From positions 248,001 through 312,000 of the forward strand of contig NZ_JAHVXI010000001.1 in NCBI RefSeq assembly GCF_021032705.1: 64,000 bases of DNA. The letters are read 5' to 3'. This stretch comes from Psychroserpens luteolus. Its GTDB lineage: Bacteria; Bacteroidota; Bacteroidia; Flavobacteriales; Flavobacteriaceae. The position numbers were made by a program, and so were the translations under genes. Positions 8,490-18,892 of the stretch are shown one piece after another (positions within the stretch are counted from its first letter, which is position 1; each line of letters opens with the position of its first letter). The notes below the pieces were generated by a model that saw nothing but the letters and a program-made list of their open reading frames with translations, did no database searches and was not told where the DNA came from.

Positions 8490-11400
8490 CTAATAATTTA
8501 TTATTGAACTCATAATTTTTATAATTTATTCTAAACAATGCACTATATAGCGAAGGAATAAATAGTAATGTAATTACAGTACCAAATAATAATCCTACCA
8601 TAATTCCAATGGCCATGCCTTCCCACATCTCTCCTCCAGAAATATATAGTGGAATTAAACCTAATACTGTTGTAAACGTAGCGAGAAGAATTGGTCGAAA
8701 TCGTTGTAAACAAGCAGCAATTATAGCATCTTGTTCAGTTCTTCCTAAATCACGTTGTTCTACTTCCATACGATCTATAAGTACAATCGCGTTATTAATA
8801 ACGATTCCAGCTAAAGAGATCACACCTAAAAATGGCATAAAACCGAATGCTTCACCAAATACTAATAAGCCAATAACAACACCAATAATACCTAGAGGTA
8901 TCGTTAGTACGACCATTGTCATTTTTCTAAAGGAGTTAAACTGAATAATTAAAAGCAAAACAATTATAAATGCTGAAACAGGCAAGTATCCAATTACAGA
9001 GCCCATACTTTCTGCTGTTTGCTTAGCATCTCCACCAAATTCGTATTGGTAATCTTGCGGCCAATTTTGTTGTTGTTCTATTAACCATGGTGTTATGGCT
9101 TTAGTGATTTCAGAGGCATTTCCACTTGCTCTTAACTCACTTGTCACGTTTATAGTTCGACGCAAATCAAAGCGTTTAATTTTTGAATATTGCCATTGTG
9201 GAACAATAGAAGCCACCTGCAATAGAGGCACACTTTTACCAGAATTTTGTGAATATATGTTTAAAGTCTCTAACGATGCTAGTGATTGTTGTTGACTCAC
9301 ATCGCTTCGCATTATTATTGGTATAGACTTATCATCTTCACGATACTCACCCGTTTGAAAGCCATCCAACACAGTTCTGAGCGATGTAGCAATATCTTCA
9401 CTCGTTATTCCAGCAGTTTGAGCCCTATTTTGATCAATTTCAATCAAGAATTTTTTACTCTTTGGTCCCCAATCATCTTTTACATTTTTGGTTCCAGTAA
9501 TAGCTGACAATTTTAACTTAACGACTTCAGCGATTCGAGACAACTCATCAGGGTTTTTACCAGAAACTTTAATTTCAATAGGTGTTCCACTGCCTCCTGA
9601 CCCTAATGCTCCAACTTTAATATCTGCATTAGGAAAATTGTTAAACGTAAAATTATCAAGTTTGGTTATCACATCATTATTTTCATTAAACGACGATGTA
9701 TTTACCAATATATGCGCATAATTTGAATTTGCTTCATCTGGAGAATATCCTAAATCATATGACTCTGGTCCTTCACCAATATAGGAAGACCAATCCAAAA
9801 TACCTTTAGTTCTATCCGTATTGACTTGCAACGAATCTCCCATAAACTGTTCAATTCGCTTGACGACTTCAGTTGTACGCTCAATTTTATTTCCTTCAGG
9901 TAAATTTATGTCTACAGTAATCATATTTCGATCACTATCGGGAAAGAAGATGAAAGGTATTTTTGTAAACCCATACAAGGATGCAAAAAAGATAAGAAAT
10001 ATCCCAATTATCACTTTCCATTTATTGGTTAATGCAATTAAGATAAGGTCTTTGTAATATTCTTTGAGCTTATTTATAATTCTATCTATAAAACTAGGTT
10101 TGCTTTCTCCTTTTGGTTTAACTTTTAAAAAGAGATAACAAAATAAAGTAACAACTGTTAATGCTATCATCCAAGACGACATTAATGCGATGGTAATCAC
10201 GACAAAAATTGGCCCTACAATATCTCCCATAGTCGTTGGAGACAGATAAAAAGCTAAAAATGCTGCAGAAGTCGTTAAGGTTGAAATTAGTAAAGGCATC
10301 CATAATTCTGAAAAGGCTTCAACAGCTGCACGTTTTTTATCAATACCTTGTTCCATCTTAACCATGATGGTTTCGGCTACTACAATAGCATTATCAACCA
10401 ACATCCCAAGAGCCATAATTAAAGCCGCTAATGTTACTTGATTTAATCCCATATCAATAACTCCCATAATCATCAAAGTCATAATCGTTACAATGGGGAT
10501 TAAACTCGCAATAACAAAACCTGTTCTAATACCTAAAAAGACGAGCATCACCAATAAAACAATAGCAATAGATTGCATGAGGTTGACTATAAAGTCACTA
10601 ACTTTCACATCAATATATGTATCTAATGAGGAGACTCTTGTAATCTCTAATCCTACCGGTAATTTTTGCTGCCATGCATGTACAACCTTATTGACTTCTT
10701 CTCCAAGTGCAATAACATTAGCATTTTCTTTTAAGTTCACATGTAATGAAATGGCATCTTTTCCATTGATACGGACTTTTTGCGTTGGTGGATCGATATA
10801 CCCTTGCTCTACAGAAGTAATATCACCTAGTTTCACTAACTGTGTCCCGTTATTATTACCAACAGATATAAGCATATTCCTAATATCTTCTACAGAATTA
10901 AAGTTTCCTGTTGGTTCTAAAATAATACGTTCGTCTCCTAAATTAATCTGCCCTCCAGAATTTAAGATATTAGTTGAAGCAATAGATTGTTGCAATTTTG
11001 AAGCAGACAATCCATACTCTTTTAATCGTGTATTATCAAATTCAACAAAAATGCGTTCATCTTGCTCACCTCCCATTTCAACCTTTGCAGCGTCCGGTAT
11101 TTTAATAAGAGCGTCTTTGATATCATCCGCATATTCTTTCATCTCGGCATAGGAGTATCCATCAGAAGTTAACCCAATTACAATCCCATAAACATCACCT
11201 ACACCATCATCTTTTAAAGAAGGGCTAACACCTTGAGGTAAACCTTGTAAATCATTTAATTTACGTCGTAATCTATCCCAAACCGCCTGCATTTTTTTTG
11301 GTGAAACTTCATCTTTTAAAGTCACTGTAACAACAGACAAACCTGATCTCGAAGTACTTTTTACTTCTTTTAATTCTGGAAGTTCTTGAGCTACTTTTTC

Positions 11401-11601
11401 TATTTTATCTGTAACCAATTGCTCTACACGTTCTGGACCAGCACCTGGAAACTGAGATACTACAGTAGCAACTCTTACTGTATAAGGAGGCATGCTATCT
11501 CTTGACAAACCAGAATACATGGTTAAACCCATAAGTATGATAGTAGCCAATACCATAAAAGTAATTCTGTTTTTATCTATAGAAAATTGTGATAAATTCA
11601 T
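8482..11601 (-). CDS. RND efflux transporter permease (AcrB/MexF-like superfamily)
   Basis: This 1039-residue inner-membrane pump has the RND layout: TM1 near the N-terminus, two large periplasmic loops (about residues 35-335 and 555-855) and two six-helix bundles. TM4 carries 'GMLVDNAIVVAE' with D403 as the likely proton-relay acid. TM10 has 'IVINNAIVLID' where AcrB has a Lys-Asn pair, so it belongs to the INNAIVL subgroup and not to the AcrB-like drug pumps with the classic triad. It would work with the adaptor and TolC protein encoded immediately upstream. The substrate is not predictable. Confidence 0.93.
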   Translation of the reverse strand: MNLSQFSIDKNRITFMVLATIILMGLTMYSGLSRDSMPPYTVRVATVVSQFPGAGPERVEQLVTDKIEKVAQELPELKEVKSTSRSGLSVVTVTLKDEVSPKKMQAVWDRLRRKLNDLQGLPQGVSPSLKDDGVGDVYGIVIGLTSDGYSYAEMKEYADDIKDALIKIPDAAKVEMGGEQDERIFVEFDNTRLKEYGLSASKLQQSIASTNILNSGGQINLGDERIILEPTGNFNSVEDIRNMLISVGNNNGTQLVKLGDITSVEQGYIDPPTQKVRINGKDAISLHVNLKENANVIALGEEVNKVVHAWQQKLPVGLEITRVSSLDTYIDVKVSDFIVNLMQSIAIVLLVMLVFLGIRTGFVIASLIPIVTIMTLMIMGVIDMGLNQVTLAALIMALGMLVDNAIVVAETIMVKMEQGIDKKRAAVEAFSELWMPLLISTLTTSAAFLAFYLSPTTMGDIVGPIFVVITIALMSSWMIALTVVTLFCYLFLKVKPKGESKPSFIDRIINKLKEYYKDLILIALTNKWKVIIGIFLIFFASLYGFTKIPFIFFPDSDRNMITVDINLPEGNKIERTTEVVKRIEQFMGDSLQVNTDRTKGILDWSSYIGEGPESYDLGYSPDEANSNYAHILVNTSSFNENNDVITKLDNFTFNNFPNADIKVGALGSGGSGTPIEIKVSGKNPDELSRIAEVVKLKLSAITGTKNVKDDWGPKSKKFLIEIDQNRAQTAGITSEDIATSLRTVLDGFQTGEYREDDKSIPIIMRSDVSQQQSLASLETLNIYSQNSGKSVPLLQVASIVPQWQYSKIKRFDLRRTINVTSELRASGNASEITKAITPWLIEQQQNWPQDYQYEFGGDAKQTAESMGSVIGYLPVSAFIIVLLLIIQFNSFRKMTMVVLTIPLGIIGVVIGLLVFGEAFGFMPFLGVISLAGIVINNAIVLIDRMEVEQRDLGRTEQDAIIAACLQRFRPILLATFTTVLGLIPLYISGGEMWEGMAIGIMVGLLFGTVITLLFIPSLYSALFRINYKNYEFNNKLLDD

Positions 11602-11619
11602 TTGGTTGGTTGTTTAGAA

Positions 11620-12699
11620 TTACTGTAGTCTTACTTCTTGTCCGTCTAATAATGTTTGTAAACCCGCAGTTGCTATTTTCTGTCCTTCTGTCAATCCAGA
11701 TACTATTTCAAAACCATCTCCTGTTAAGTTACCAATCGTAATTGGTTGTTTCTTTACTTTAGTTGTTTCACCTTCTTCAACGAGAAATACGAATCGACCA
11801 TTACTATCTTCTCCAACCGCATTAGCAGGAACAACTAAGACAGTGCTTTTTGTTTTACTATCTCCAAAATCAAAAGTAACATTGGCGGCCATACCACTTT
11901 TTATTTCATCGCTAGGATTAGTTATTGTAACACGTACTGGATATGTTGATGTATTTGAATCTACAGACGGAGCAACCTCAGTCACCTTTCCTTTAAACTT
12001 TTTATCAGACAAAGAAGTGAAACTTACATTCACAAGCATATCGTGTTTTACACCATTAATGACACTTTCTGGAATCCCTAAAGTAATTTCCATATCCTTT
12101 CCTGCATTAAGCGTAGCAACAGCTTGACCAGCGCTAACATTCTCATCAATTTCAGACATCACTGCAGCTATAACACCATTTTCTGGAGCATTGATATATC
12201 CAAAACGTATTTGCTCTTGCTGAATAGCTACACCACGTTTAGCTGATTCATGACTCTGTTGTGCTGTTTTATAAGCATTCTTCGCCGCTTCAAAATCACT
12301 TAATGAAGAACTTCCTTTTTCGTATAAAGACCGTACTCGATTTAAACTTAGTTTAGCGGTATTCATTTGTGATGCTGCGCTATTTAAATCTGTTATAGCT
12401 TGCTCATATGACAATCGAGATTGCACATTATCCAGCTTAGCCAATAGTTGTCCTTTTTTTACTTTTTGACCCAATTTAACATCAAATTGCGTAATGATTC
12501 CATTATTCCGGAAACTCAAATTAATAATCTTATCTGTTTGAGCGGTTCCGCTAAATGATCTTATTTTCTCTCCTCCTAAATACGTTACCGTTTGATATTT
12601 AACAGGGCGAACAAATTTTTCCACAGCTTTTTTTTCTTCAGAACAGGAAAAAAACGCCATTAATAAAAGGAGGTAAATACTAGTTTTATTTTTCATCAT
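11620..12699 (-). CDS. RND efflux periplasmic adaptor (membrane-fusion) lipoprotein
   Basis: This 359-residue protein has a lipoprotein signal peptide ending 'MAFFSC' (Cys about residue 19). It then shows the membrane-fusion-protein order: a barrel-sandwich half ('VKLGQKVKKGQLLAKLD'), an alpha-helical hairpin (about 90-170), the returning lipoyl half ('INAPENGVIAAV'), and a beta-barrel plus membrane-proximal domain ending 'GLTEGQKIATAGLQTLLDGQ'. It links the RND permease to the outer-membrane channel. It sits 18 bp upstream of the permease gene and 5 bp downstream of the TolC gene. Two adjacent ATGs (12699 and 12696) are possible starts. Confidence 0.93.
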   Translation of the reverse strand: MMKNKTSIYLLLLMAFFSCSEEKKAVEKFVRPVKYQTVTYLGGEKIRSFSGTAQTDKIINLSFRNNGIITQFDVKLGQKVKKGQLLAKLDNVQSRLSYEQAITDLNSAASQMNTAKLSLNRVRSLYEKGSSSLSDFEAAKNAYKTAQQSHESAKRGVAIQQEQIRFGYINAPENGVIAAVMSEIDENVSAGQAVATLNAGKDMEITLGIPESVINGVKHDMLVNVSFTSLSDKKFKGKVTEVAPSVDSNTSTYPVRVTITNPSDEIKSGMAANVTFDFGDSKTKSTVLVVPANAVGEDSNGRFVFLVEEGETTKVKKQPITIGNLTGDGFEIVSGLTEGQKIATAGLQTLLDGQEVRLQ

Positions 12700-12704
12700 A
12701 AATT

Positions 12705-15047
12705 CTAATTTCTTGTGTTTAAATACTCTAAAAAGCGCTGATTAAATTCGTTGTTTTTGGCTTGATCATTCAGCAGAAAATAATACCCCAGAAAGCGCTC
12801 CATTTGCAAAGCATTGATTAGATAGTTATATACTGCACTTACACTTGCGACTCTTGCGCTTAAATAGTTGTTTTGGGCATCTATTAATTGTACAATATTT
12901 ACAGCACCGTTTGAATAGGATGTTTGAGTTAAATCAAGTGCTTCTTTGGCAGTTTCTTCAGAAACTTTAGACAATTCAATATTAGATATTTGATTGATAA
13001 TATTTAACACCGAATTTCTAATATTTGCGGATAAAGCTAATTCTGTATTCTCTTTATTAATATTTAATTGATCTTTTTGAATAATAGCTGTTTGCCTATT
13101 TATATTAGTTTGATTGCTATTTAATATAGGAATAGATACATTTAAAGCGATATTGTAATTATCATCTAAAAAAGACGTTCCTGGTGGTGCCTTACTACCT
13201 ATACCATTTCTATCAAAAACTCTATTATATTGTCCTTGTAAGGCAATTGTTGGCAAAAAACGACCATAACTATTTAACTTTATATTCCGTTCGGTGGCAT
13301 CTAAGTTATAATCTAAGGCTTTTAATTCGGGAGCATTGTTTTTTGATTCTTGAATTAAGAATTCAATAAAGGGTTCTCTTAACTTCGGATTATCTAATAA
13401 ATCAATAAAACTATCGTAATTATACTGTTGTAAAAAGCCTTGATCTAAATTGACATCTTCAATACTTATTTCAGTATTTACAGGATTATTAAGCAATTGA
13501 TTCAAAGTCACAAAGCTCTGCTCTAATTGATTAATTGCCTCAACCATAGCTTGTGTATTTTGTGCCATTTGGCTACGAAAACGTAATAAATCTGATTTTC
13601 CAGATTCGCCAGCTTCGTAGTTTTGTTCGGCAATTTGCAAATTTCTCCGTGTCAATTCTAAATTACCCATTTGAATCTGTAAGTTTGCTTTAAGTATTAA
13701 GGCGTTGAAATACGCATTAGAAGCATCAAAAACTGAGTTTAATTGCTCGGCATTGAAATTTTCCTGTTGTGCTTGCAATACACTCTTTTGAATAGAAATA
13801 TTGGCATTAGCTGCTTCAGAAAACACGGTTTGTTGTAAGGTAATATTTCCTGCCGTTTGAAATTCTGGACTTTGCCCATTACTAATCTCTGCAAGGTTTG
13901 GGTCTGTATAAGTGCCATTAGCTGCGGCAGTTAAACTTGGCAAATAGTTACTTTTAGCTGTCTTAAGATCCTGTCCACTTAATTCAACATCTTTTTGAAT
14001 GGACTGCAATGATAAATTTTGATCTAGTACTGTATTGATGACATCTATTAAATTGTATTGCTTCTCAGAAATTACGTTTTCAAACTTACCCACAAAATCT
14101 GTATCGTTGATTAAACTATACTTGATTGGAATTCCAACCAATTCAGTCGTATTAAAATTTATAGTTAAACGTTCACTAAAATCAATAAATACTGGCATTT
14201 CAGACAACGGAGTTCCATTAATATAGCCTTCTACTGAAAGTGAAATACGACGAATAAATTGGTTTAAATTATCTTGAGATTGATTAGTTACCATCAAACC
14301 TTGTTCAACCTGTTTTATACCATTAGATGTAAATGATGGTAGCTTTTTATCAATAAAAGCTTGAGCCAATAATTTCACCTCATCGTCTTTTAAGAAAAAC
14401 CCACTAGCTAAGTATACAGCATCAATATCGTCCAAGTTCGACGTGATATCTGAAACTGTTTTAAAAGGAATTAGTTTGTAGCTGGCATCCAAAGCTTCAA
14501 ACTCTTTATCAAAGGTGTCTTTTAAAGGTAAAAGGTTTACCATATGGTCTTCAACCAAGATTCCTAATGTTTTATAATTGGTAAGGGTTTTAAACTTGAT
14601 AAAATCTTCATTGTAAGATTCAGATTCTATTAAATAGGTGAAGTTATCAATTCCAGAAGTAGTCTTACTAAAATCGATTGAACTAAAATCTCTATTAACA
14701 GCACCAAATAAAATGGTAGGTTTTTCATAAACAGATTGCTTACTCACTATCTCATTATTAACGACACCAAAGGCAAGAATAATGTCTGTATCATTAGAAA
14801 CAAGCGTATTATAATGTAGTCTCGCGTTTTCTAAGTTGTAGTTATTGACAAGAATATTTTTTTCAGAAAATATAATATTAGCGTCTTCTCCTACTACAGC
14901 AATAATCTGATTTTGAATTTTTTGAAGCAAGGGCTCCATTTCTTCGGTTCTATTGTCAAGAAGAATACCTATGTTATAATTGGGTTTTTGTGCAAACGAA
15001 CAAACTGATACTAAAAGAAAATAAAAGAAGATAAAGTGCTTTCTCAT
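12705..15047 (-). CDS. TolC-family outer-membrane channel with an N-terminal ABC-type substrate-binding domain
   Basis: I start at the ATG at 15047, which yields a signal peptide ending 'SVCSFAQ'; the frame reaches further upstream only by a GTG. The 780-residue product has two parts. Residues about 24-330 resemble a periplasmic-binding (ABC_sub_bind-like, type 1) domain: 'YNIGILLDNR', 'NDTDIILAFGVVNN', 'KPTILFGAVNRDF', 'KTLGILVEDHMVN', 'LPSFTSNGIKQVEQGLM'. Residues about 345-770 are a TolC-type outer-membrane efflux protein with two long coiled-coil repeats ('NYEAGESGKSDLLRFRSQMA', 'TSYSNGAVNIVQLIDAQNNY'). Normal TolC proteins are about 420-480 residues, so the extra 300 residues are a genuine addition. 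It is the first gene of the efflux operon. Confidence 0.88.
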   Translation of the reverse strand: MRKHFIFFYFLLVSVCSFAQKPNYNIGILLDNRTEEMEPLLQKIQNQIIAVVGEDANIIFSEKNILVNNYNLENARLHYNTLVSNDTDIILAFGVVNNEIVSKQSVYEKPTILFGAVNRDFSSIDFSKTTSGIDNFTYLIESESYNEDFIKFKTLTNYKTLGILVEDHMVNLLPLKDTFDKEFEALDASYKLIPFKTVSDITSNLDDIDAVYLASGFFLKDDEVKLLAQAFIDKKLPSFTSNGIKQVEQGLMVTNQSQDNLNQFIRRISLSVEGYINGTPLSEMPVFIDFSERLTINFNTTELVGIPIKYSLINDTDFVGKFENVISEKQYNLIDVINTVLDQNLSLQSIQKDVELSGQDLKTAKSNYLPSLTAAANGTYTDPNLAEISNGQSPEFQTAGNITLQQTVFSEAANANISIQKSVLQAQQENFNAEQLNSVFDASNAYFNALILKANLQIQMGNLELTRRNLQIAEQNYEAGESGKSDLLRFRSQMAQNTQAMVEAINQLEQSFVTLNQLLNNPVNTEISIEDVNLDQGFLQQYNYDSFIDLLDNPKLREPFIEFLIQESKNNAPELKALDYNLDATERNIKLNSYGRFLPTIALQGQYNRVFDRNGIGSKAPPGTSFLDDNYNIALNVSIPILNSNQTNINRQTAIIQKDQLNINKENTELALSANIRNSVLNIINQISNIELSKVSEETAKEALDLTQTSYSNGAVNIVQLIDAQNNYLSARVASVSAVYNYLINALQMERFLGYYFLLNDQAKNNEFNQRFLEYLNTRN

Positions 15048-15136
15048 TTGTTGTGGGTTAGTATTTAAATGTACAAAAAAAACCACATCTAATAGAGTTG
15101 TAGCGAAATTACCAACAAAGCTTCGGGAGAATAATT

Positions 15137-18100
15137 TTAAAACCCAAAACCTAGTTTAAAAGCGAAACGTAAACCATCATCACTATTAAATGCTGAAATA
15201 TTTGCAGTGATCATATCTGCAGCATTAGCAAAAATACCACCTCCAAATGAATTATTCCATCGATCGGAATCTTCATCATCTAGCCAAACACGACCATAAT
15301 CTACACCACCATAAAAGCCAATATTTAATGGTAATAATCCTGTTTTGATTTTATTTAAATTGAGCCTTAAATCGGTACTTTGAACAAAAGCACTGTTACC
15401 AATAAAACGTTCATTTCTATAGCCACGCAACCCTTCATTCGCTCCTAAATTCGCTCCTTGATAAAATTCGAAATCATCTCCCAGATTGATCTGCCCTTTA
15501 AGTTTAGTCGCCAAAACTAATTGTCCGCTTGGTACTAATTTATAATCGAAGCTAAGTTCTGGAATGATATATCCAAAACCACTGGATGTACTCACATTAT
15601 TTTTATATCCTGTTTCTAATGCTATCATCATACCTAATGTTGGAAAAGCTGCATTATCTGTATTGGCATAGTGGTACTTTGCTTCAATGCCATAAAAATC
15701 TTGCTTGTCAAACACGGGATTATTAGCAGGTAATAAAGCGATAAAACGACCTTCGGTTCGTTCTACTTCATTAGATTCGTAACTCACACCAACTTTAAAA
15801 CTAGCACCTAATTGTCCTCTCCAAATTAATGAAGGTGACACTTTAAATGTTCTAATCTTTACACGATTATAATCGAGATCTACATCTAAACCATCATCAT
15901 CATCGGCTTCAGGGTTTAGCGACTCGTTACCAAATCCAAAAAAATTAACGGCATAATTAGGGCTTGTAAAATGTGCTTGAATTCCTAGATTCATATGTCC
16001 AACCACATTAGCAAACTCGCCATTATATCCCAAATCAAAACCTTGTGTAGCAAAATAGTAAGCTGCCGAAAAGATGTGTTGTGATGTAAAAGGATTACGT
16101 TCAAAGCCGTAATTAGTTAAGGTATTGGAGAACCCTAATTTAAATCCGTCATCAGGATTGGCTCCTAAGGTTGGAATAAACTGATTACTACTATTTTTTA
16201 GCTTTTTATAATCGTAGACATTGGTCTCATAGTCATCGGTTAATTTGACTTTTCCTTTGTTGGTTAAAAACTCACTTTCTTTTGATTTATAATCGTAGAT
16301 TTTTACTTTTTTACCACTTTGAATGTCATAAACATCTTTATTTTGCCCACCAATTAATCGTATCTTTATTAGCTTGTTGCCTTCTCCTGATACCTTAAAC
16401 ACGTCATCATCATCTAAACCATAAATCCAAATCTCTTTGGTGTCTTTGCAGGTATAAGTTCGTTCATGAAATACATCAGATTTCTCGCCTTTTTTAATGC
16501 GATAAGCAGTCACTTTTGTGTCTCCATTTGGCAGACGTACGATATCAAACCAATCGTCTTTATCAGTTCCCTTAATCAAACCAAACATGTTGATATGATT
16601 ATAGTATTCATCGGATATCTTCTGAAGATTTGATCGTCTTCCCTGCAATTTTCGCTTGATATCTTGAACCGTTTCTTGATTGACTTCAGAAGGGAAATAC
16701 GTAAAGGCTTCATCAATAACCGCGTCTGTAAGATTGGTAACGATCTGTTGTACTTGTGCATTCCAAACGTCACGATTTGATTCATTTATTAAGGCCATAT
16801 CCAATGGATACGGTTCTAGATTAAACCACTTAGGGCTCTTTAACTCTTCATCATAACTTTTCATTAAGCGTAATGCAGGTACAACCGTTGTTGCAAAACT
16901 AAGTAAAGCACCATCGGCCATGATAGAAAACGCCTGATCACGATCTCGAGGTACTGGTCTATAAATCGTTTTTCCATTTTCTTTAAACTTAGCCCAACGC
17001 CATTGATCTTCATGTCTGTCCCAATCACCAATAAGCATATCAAATAAACGTGCTCTAATATATGCTGGTTCGTCTAGAATATGATCTTCGTCTTCATGAA
17101 GTTCTTTTAGTAAATCATCTGTACTTATCAATTCATCTGAAAACCCAAAACTCGCTTTATCGCCATGTCCATCCGATGCACGTTCTTCTATCATATATAG
17201 CTCATCTCCAAACTCATCATTATACATGCCTAGAGCTTCTTGTTTAGGAATGTAATATAAAACAGGATTCGTATGATAGACACCTACAGCCTTAGATAAC
17301 GTTGCAATAGTAAAAGGTGCATATGGATGAGACCCAGTAAACACATCTAAAAGCAAACCTTCGGTATACGTATCATCAAATTGCCCTTCGATATATTGAT
17401 CTTTAAAAGCCACAGCTTGTAAATATTGTAATGCATTTTTGCGAAGGGCTCTCATCACATATTCTCGTCCTTGCTTATCTTCTAATCGAACAGATTTTGA
17501 TTGGTGTCCTCCGCCTTTACGCGTTGGTCTTAACCCTCCAAATAGTGTATCAAGACTTACTGTTGGCGCAGATATTTTTTGACTAAATTCTTCTCTATAA
17601 CGTTCTCCCCAAAGTGTTTTATAGAAACCTCCTTTCGTCGTTTCTTCTTCGGTGTAAATTGAAGCTGTTGTCTGTTTGGCTATATTATCGTTATAGTTTA
17701 CACTTGCTATTTCTTTTGTAGCCGCATGTATTTCTTTTTGAAAAACGGTTTCGTTAGTAGACGCCTTGACAAAGCTTACAAAAGACGATCCATCTTTAAA
17801 CACATCAAGAACTGCATAACCTTGAGTTCCATATGAAAACTGACCGCCTTGAACATTTCGTGTTGCCGAAACTTTCGATCCTGATCCACTAACAATTTGA
17901 GGTAAATTATCTTGAACTAAATATTGTAAACTATGCTCATGACCTGAAACAAAAATGGTTTTATCATTTTCCTGAGATAGAGTTATGATGCGTTTTCTAA
18001 ACTCATTATAATGCTTATTCTGTATATCGACTATAGTGACACCTCCAGTTTTCCGAATCACATTTTTTAGGGTTCCTAAAATTGGAATGGGCTTCATATG

Positions 18101-18859
18101 ACTCCCAAATGAAAATTGACCACCATGAGAGCCATTAGTAAATATGGGATGATGTAAGGCGATAATTGTCGTTTTTCCTCTGGCCTTTTTTATCAGACTT
18201 TCAAATTCATCAAAAAATTTATTCCTTGTTTTAATTTCACAATCATCATTAATGGTTGGGTGATCGTCCCAATTGGTTAAATACCATTCCGAATCGACTA
18301 AAATCATTACAATGTCTTCAGATATAGTGACCTTTTCTAAAGGGCAACCATTTTCAGGTAAAAATGTATTCTTCCCTAGTTGATCTTCAATATACTTCTC
18401 TTGTCGTTTTAAACCTTCAACACCATTACTATACCAATCATGATTACCAGGAATAAAAATAGTTTCTCCTTTAAAATCCTTAACAACATCTGTTTGTGCT
18501 TTGAGTTGATACTCGGCAAAAGCCCTTGACTCATCGCCTTTTTCTGGTAATCCCTTTGGATAGATATTATCACCTAAAAATAGAGCTGTACTATTTTTAG
18601 AAGCGTTTTTTAGTTCTTTTTCAAAAGCGATCAAGCCATCTGAAAGTTCGCCTACCGGAGAATTCCCTGCATCTCCAATTAAGTAAAATGTATGCGCTAT
18701 TTCTTTGTTTTCTGGATAAGTATCAAAATGCGCCTTAATATCATCACTAGTATGCGAGACATTAGATCCCTCGATATTATACTGCGCTTTAAAATTAGCG
18801 CAGGCATTTAAAAGAATACTTATTAAAATTAATGGAGCTAATTTATTGAAGGTTTTCAT
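15137..18859 (-). CDS. Multidomain lipoprotein: metallophosphoesterase, kinase-like middle region, Omp85-type beta-barrel
   Basis: The 1240-residue product starts with a lipoprotein signal (Cys20 in 'ILLNACAN'). Residues 55-380 are a calcineurin-like phosphoesterase: GDAG (D63), GDNIY (D97), PGNHDW (N139, H140), HHP (H236, H237) and GHEH (H307, H309). Residues about 440-760 contain 'LIGDWDRHEDQWRW' (609-622) and 'PVPRDRDQAF' (635-644), which look like the catalytic and metal-binding loops of atypical kinases (FAM20/CotH type); that reading is inference. Residues about 895-1240 form an Omp85/BamA-like barrel ending in Phe, with 'NEGLRGYRNERFIGN' as the conserved RGYRN-type segment. The protein should be in the outer membrane. 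It is the last gene of the run that begins at selO. Confidence 0.8.
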   Translation of the reverse strand: MKTFNKLAPLILISILLNACANFKAQYNIEGSNVSHTSDDIKAHFDTYPENKEIAHTFYLIGDAGNSPVGELSDGLIAFEKELKNASKNSTALFLGDNIYPKGLPEKGDESRAFAEYQLKAQTDVVKDFKGETIFIPGNHDWYSNGVEGLKRQEKYIEDQLGKNTFLPENGCPLEKVTISEDIVMILVDSEWYLTNWDDHPTINDDCEIKTRNKFFDEFESLIKKARGKTTIIALHHPIFTNGSHGGQFSFGSHMKPIPILGTLKNVIRKTGGVTIVDIQNKHYNEFRKRIITLSQENDKTIFVSGHEHSLQYLVQDNLPQIVSGSGSKVSATRNVQGGQFSYGTQGYAVLDVFKDGSSFVSFVKASTNETVFQKEIHAATKEIASVNYNDNIAKQTTASIYTEEETTKGGFYKTLWGERYREEFSQKISAPTVSLDTLFGGLRPTRKGGGHQSKSVRLEDKQGREYVMRALRKNALQYLQAVAFKDQYIEGQFDDTYTEGLLLDVFTGSHPYAPFTIATLSKAVGVYHTNPVLYYIPKQEALGMYNDEFGDELYMIEERASDGHGDKASFGFSDELISTDDLLKELHEDEDHILDEPAYIRARLFDMLIGDWDRHEDQWRWAKFKENGKTIYRPVPRDRDQAFSIMADGALLSFATTVVPALRLMKSYDEELKSPKWFNLEPYPLDMALINESNRDVWNAQVQQIVTNLTDAVIDEAFTYFPSEVNQETVQDIKRKLQGRRSNLQKISDEYYNHINMFGLIKGTDKDDWFDIVRLPNGDTKVTAYRIKKGEKSDVFHERTYTCKDTKEIWIYGLDDDDVFKVSGEGNKLIKIRLIGGQNKDVYDIQSGKKVKIYDYKSKESEFLTNKGKVKLTDDYETNVYDYKKLKNSSNQFIPTLGANPDDGFKLGFSNTLTNYGFERNPFTSQHIFSAAYYFATQGFDLGYNGEFANVVGHMNLGIQAHFTSPNYAVNFFGFGNESLNPEADDDDGLDVDLDYNRVKIRTFKVSPSLIWRGQLGASFKVGVSYESNEVERTEGRFIALLPANNPVFDKQDFYGIEAKYHYANTDNAAFPTLGMMIALETGYKNNVSTSSGFGYIIPELSFDYKLVPSGQLVLATKLKGQINLGDDFEFYQGANLGANEGLRGYRNERFIGNSAFVQSTDLRLNLNKIKTGLLPLNIGFYGGVDYGRVWLDDEDSDRWNNSFGGGIFANAADMITANISAFNSDDGLRFAFKLGFGF

Positions 18860-18892
18860 TTGGACGGTTTTGTTTTCTAAAGATATTGATTC

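Noticed and set aside
10493-11152. Long plus-strand frame opposite the RND permease gene
   Set aside because: It lies fully inside a well-supported gene, has no family motifs, and reflects codon bias of the opposite strand.
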